This document shows positions 62,755-64,000 of a stretch of DNA of 64,000 nucleotides, piece by piece. The stretch covers positions 9,984,811 through 10,048,810 of the forward strand of contig NC_135058.1 in NCBI RefSeq assembly GCF_051014685.1, in the 5' to 3' direction. The notes beneath the pieces were generated by a model. The model made no database searches and had not been told where the DNA came from. It was given only the letters and a program-made list of their open reading frames with translations. The position numbers and the translations under genes were made by a program. Source of the DNA: Ptiloglossa arizonensis (lineage: Eukaryota > Arthropoda > Insecta > Hymenoptera > Colletidae). Within the stretch, counting starts at the first letter, position 1; each line of letters opens with the position of its first letter.

Positions 62755-62932
62755 TCAGACTAAATCTAAATCTAAATGGGCGCCCATTCGTTTTAACGCC
62801 AATATGGTATTAACCGCTTTAACCCATCGTTTCTTGATGACATACCGCTTTAATCTAACTTTACAGATCGGGTTCTCCAAAGCTGCCTCCAGCCAGCGAT
62901 GCTCTAACAGTTGATCCGCAGTTGGTCTTTTC
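62755..62932 (-). CDS. Myosin light chain kinase-like (Strn-Mlck type), last coding exon
   Basis: The - strand frame reads KRPTADQLLEHRWLEAAL, then VRLKRYVIKKRWVKAV and NTILALKRMGAHLDLDLV, and stops at TGA (62757-62755). RxRPTAxQxLxHxWL is the end of a protein kinase domain (subdomain XI). The following basic amphipathic helix RLKRYVIKKRW...ILALKRM is the autoinhibitory/calmodulin-binding segment of myosin light chain kinases, with W, V, I and M spaced 1-5-8-14. The acceptor tgctccag ends at 62933 and the exon starts at 62932 with the third base of a codon. The protein ends ten residues after the helix, without the telokin-like Ig domain of vertebrate smooth-muscle MLCK. The catalytic part lies beyond the window's right edge. 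It is convergent with mam. Assignment to insect Strn-Mlck is from the motif and remembered family resemblance; another CaM-kinase-like MLCK is possible. Confidence 0.8.
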
Positions 62933-64000
62933 CTGGAGCAAAACAATCGATCAAAATTCCGATAATCCATCTCCAAATCGATTCTATGAGGAATAGGAAT
63001 GAACCAGTAACTATTCCAACCACAATACCTCCGAAACTATGGTAATCAGGAAAGAATTCGTTTTAAAAAGATCAGTCCCTATATTTGTAATAATTTACTG
63101 GTACGAGGACCATCTTCGCTCGTTTAAATAGAAATATCAATATCTGGACAACAATAATGTTGAACGTTGGGCCTAAAAGGAGGTCTCGGTTGAAAATAAA
63201 AAAAAAATACTTGAAACATTTCAAAACGTCGACGTACTTGAATTAATAGGTATTTCAAATTATTTAAGATATTTCGTTATTTGTAATACACATATTTTGG
63301 TTAAAGTTTGAGGTACACATTTATTCGTCTATGGAAAAATTCGCTCGAAATTTACCACTGAAAAGTCGGTAGTTTTTTAACTTACATTTTCGTCTTATTT
63401 TTATCCATAGAATATACTGTCACAATTTTCATGGAAACTTGCTGGAGGCAATGCATATTCACGATTTGTATACATCATTACTGTTACACTCGTTTACTTG
63501 TTTCTTTGAATTATTATTACTTTGTCCATCGAAAAGAGCAGTTGTTTCATTATTTCGTAGATAGAATTATTATTGTCGAAGTTATTTCACGGAACGAGAC
63601 ACGTGTTATTTGAAATAGTATTTCGTAAATGACCAGGCCTGGTTTAAGTTAAATCTGGGTTAGTCTATATTAGGTCTGAGTCGAGTCTGCGTGAAGTCGT
63701 CTAGGTCGTCCCAAGATCTAACCAGATCCTAGTTAGATCTGGACTGGGTGACAAAAGATCTATTTAGAACAATTCGATCTCTGTAATTCTCTTCCTTCTT
63801 CGAATACGTTTCTCGTTTATGATAGGATAGCAGCTTTCCAGGCAACTACAGTGGTCTATAAATGTAGGGTCATTGAAAACTATTTTAACATCCTGTGCTT
63901 CACGGCAACGTTATACATACTGATGACGCGAATTAGGCGTACACTGATGCGAATGAGAAGTACCAAGACGATAGCGAGGAACGTACGTGCAATTACGAAA
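62933..64000 (-). other. Intron of the MLCK-like gene
   Basis: The sequence upstream of the last MLCK exon on the - strand shows no further kinase exon. It is AT-rich. Near 63605-63770 it holds a degenerate series built on TAGATCTGG / TAGGTC-like words. I see nothing else. Confidence 0.5.

Noticed and set aside
1..64000. CRISPR arrays, rRNA, tRNA or bacterial operons
   Set aside because: None seen; the tandem arrays lack spacer structure and the coding signal is eukaryotic exons. Divergent tRNAs could be missed by eye; tRNAscan would settle it.

Overview
This is animal nuclear DNA, most likely from a bee or another hymenopteran insect. The evidence is very large introns, AT-rich sequence rich in CpG and TCGA, abundant GA, TA and TTA simple repeats, mariner-type short elements, and two recognisable insect genes split into exons. 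There are no bacterial-style operons, no rRNA and no CRISPR. The species cannot be fixed from the sequence alone.

The main gene is on the + strand: the C-terminal part of mastermind (mam), the glutamine/glycine/methionine-rich nuclear co-activator of Notch. Five coding exons join in frame: 26519-26857, 35444-35624, 39561-39863, 40531-40782 and 42587-42825. Together they give 437 residues ending in the acidic FSLEFLENLP...FNLDIL tail. The N-terminal exons, with the basic Notch/CSL-binding helix, are not in the window. The first 26.5 kb therefore reads as intron or upstream gene body. It holds local tandem duplications, CpG-rich segments, short mariner-like elements and one pair of inverted repeats about 2.7 kb apart.

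Downstream of the stop (42825), 43-47.9 kb and again 55-56.9 kb carry runs of GA, A/T and TTA, poly(A) signals and UGUAAAUA motifs. This fits a long 3' UTR, possibly with alternative ends. The interval also has a 16-bp GC-rich minisatellite (about 44 kb) and a recurring block of about 40 bp carrying TCAAGGTCA-type nuclear-receptor half sites.

At the right end, on the - strand and convergent with mam, is the last coding exon (62755-62932) of a myosin light chain kinase-like protein, probably insect Strn-Mlck. It encodes the end of the kinase fold, a calmodulin-binding helix and the stop. Between the two convergent genes lies the most unusual structure: a 280-bp unit repeated five times, two forward then three reversed (57443-58805). 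Four of the copies carry a CTCF-like AGATGGCGCC core. If transcribed, the cluster would fold into a hairpin with a stem of about 500 bp.

The best leads are this inverted array, three in-register acceptor-like repeats leading into the first mam exon, and the dispersed nuclear-receptor-site element.
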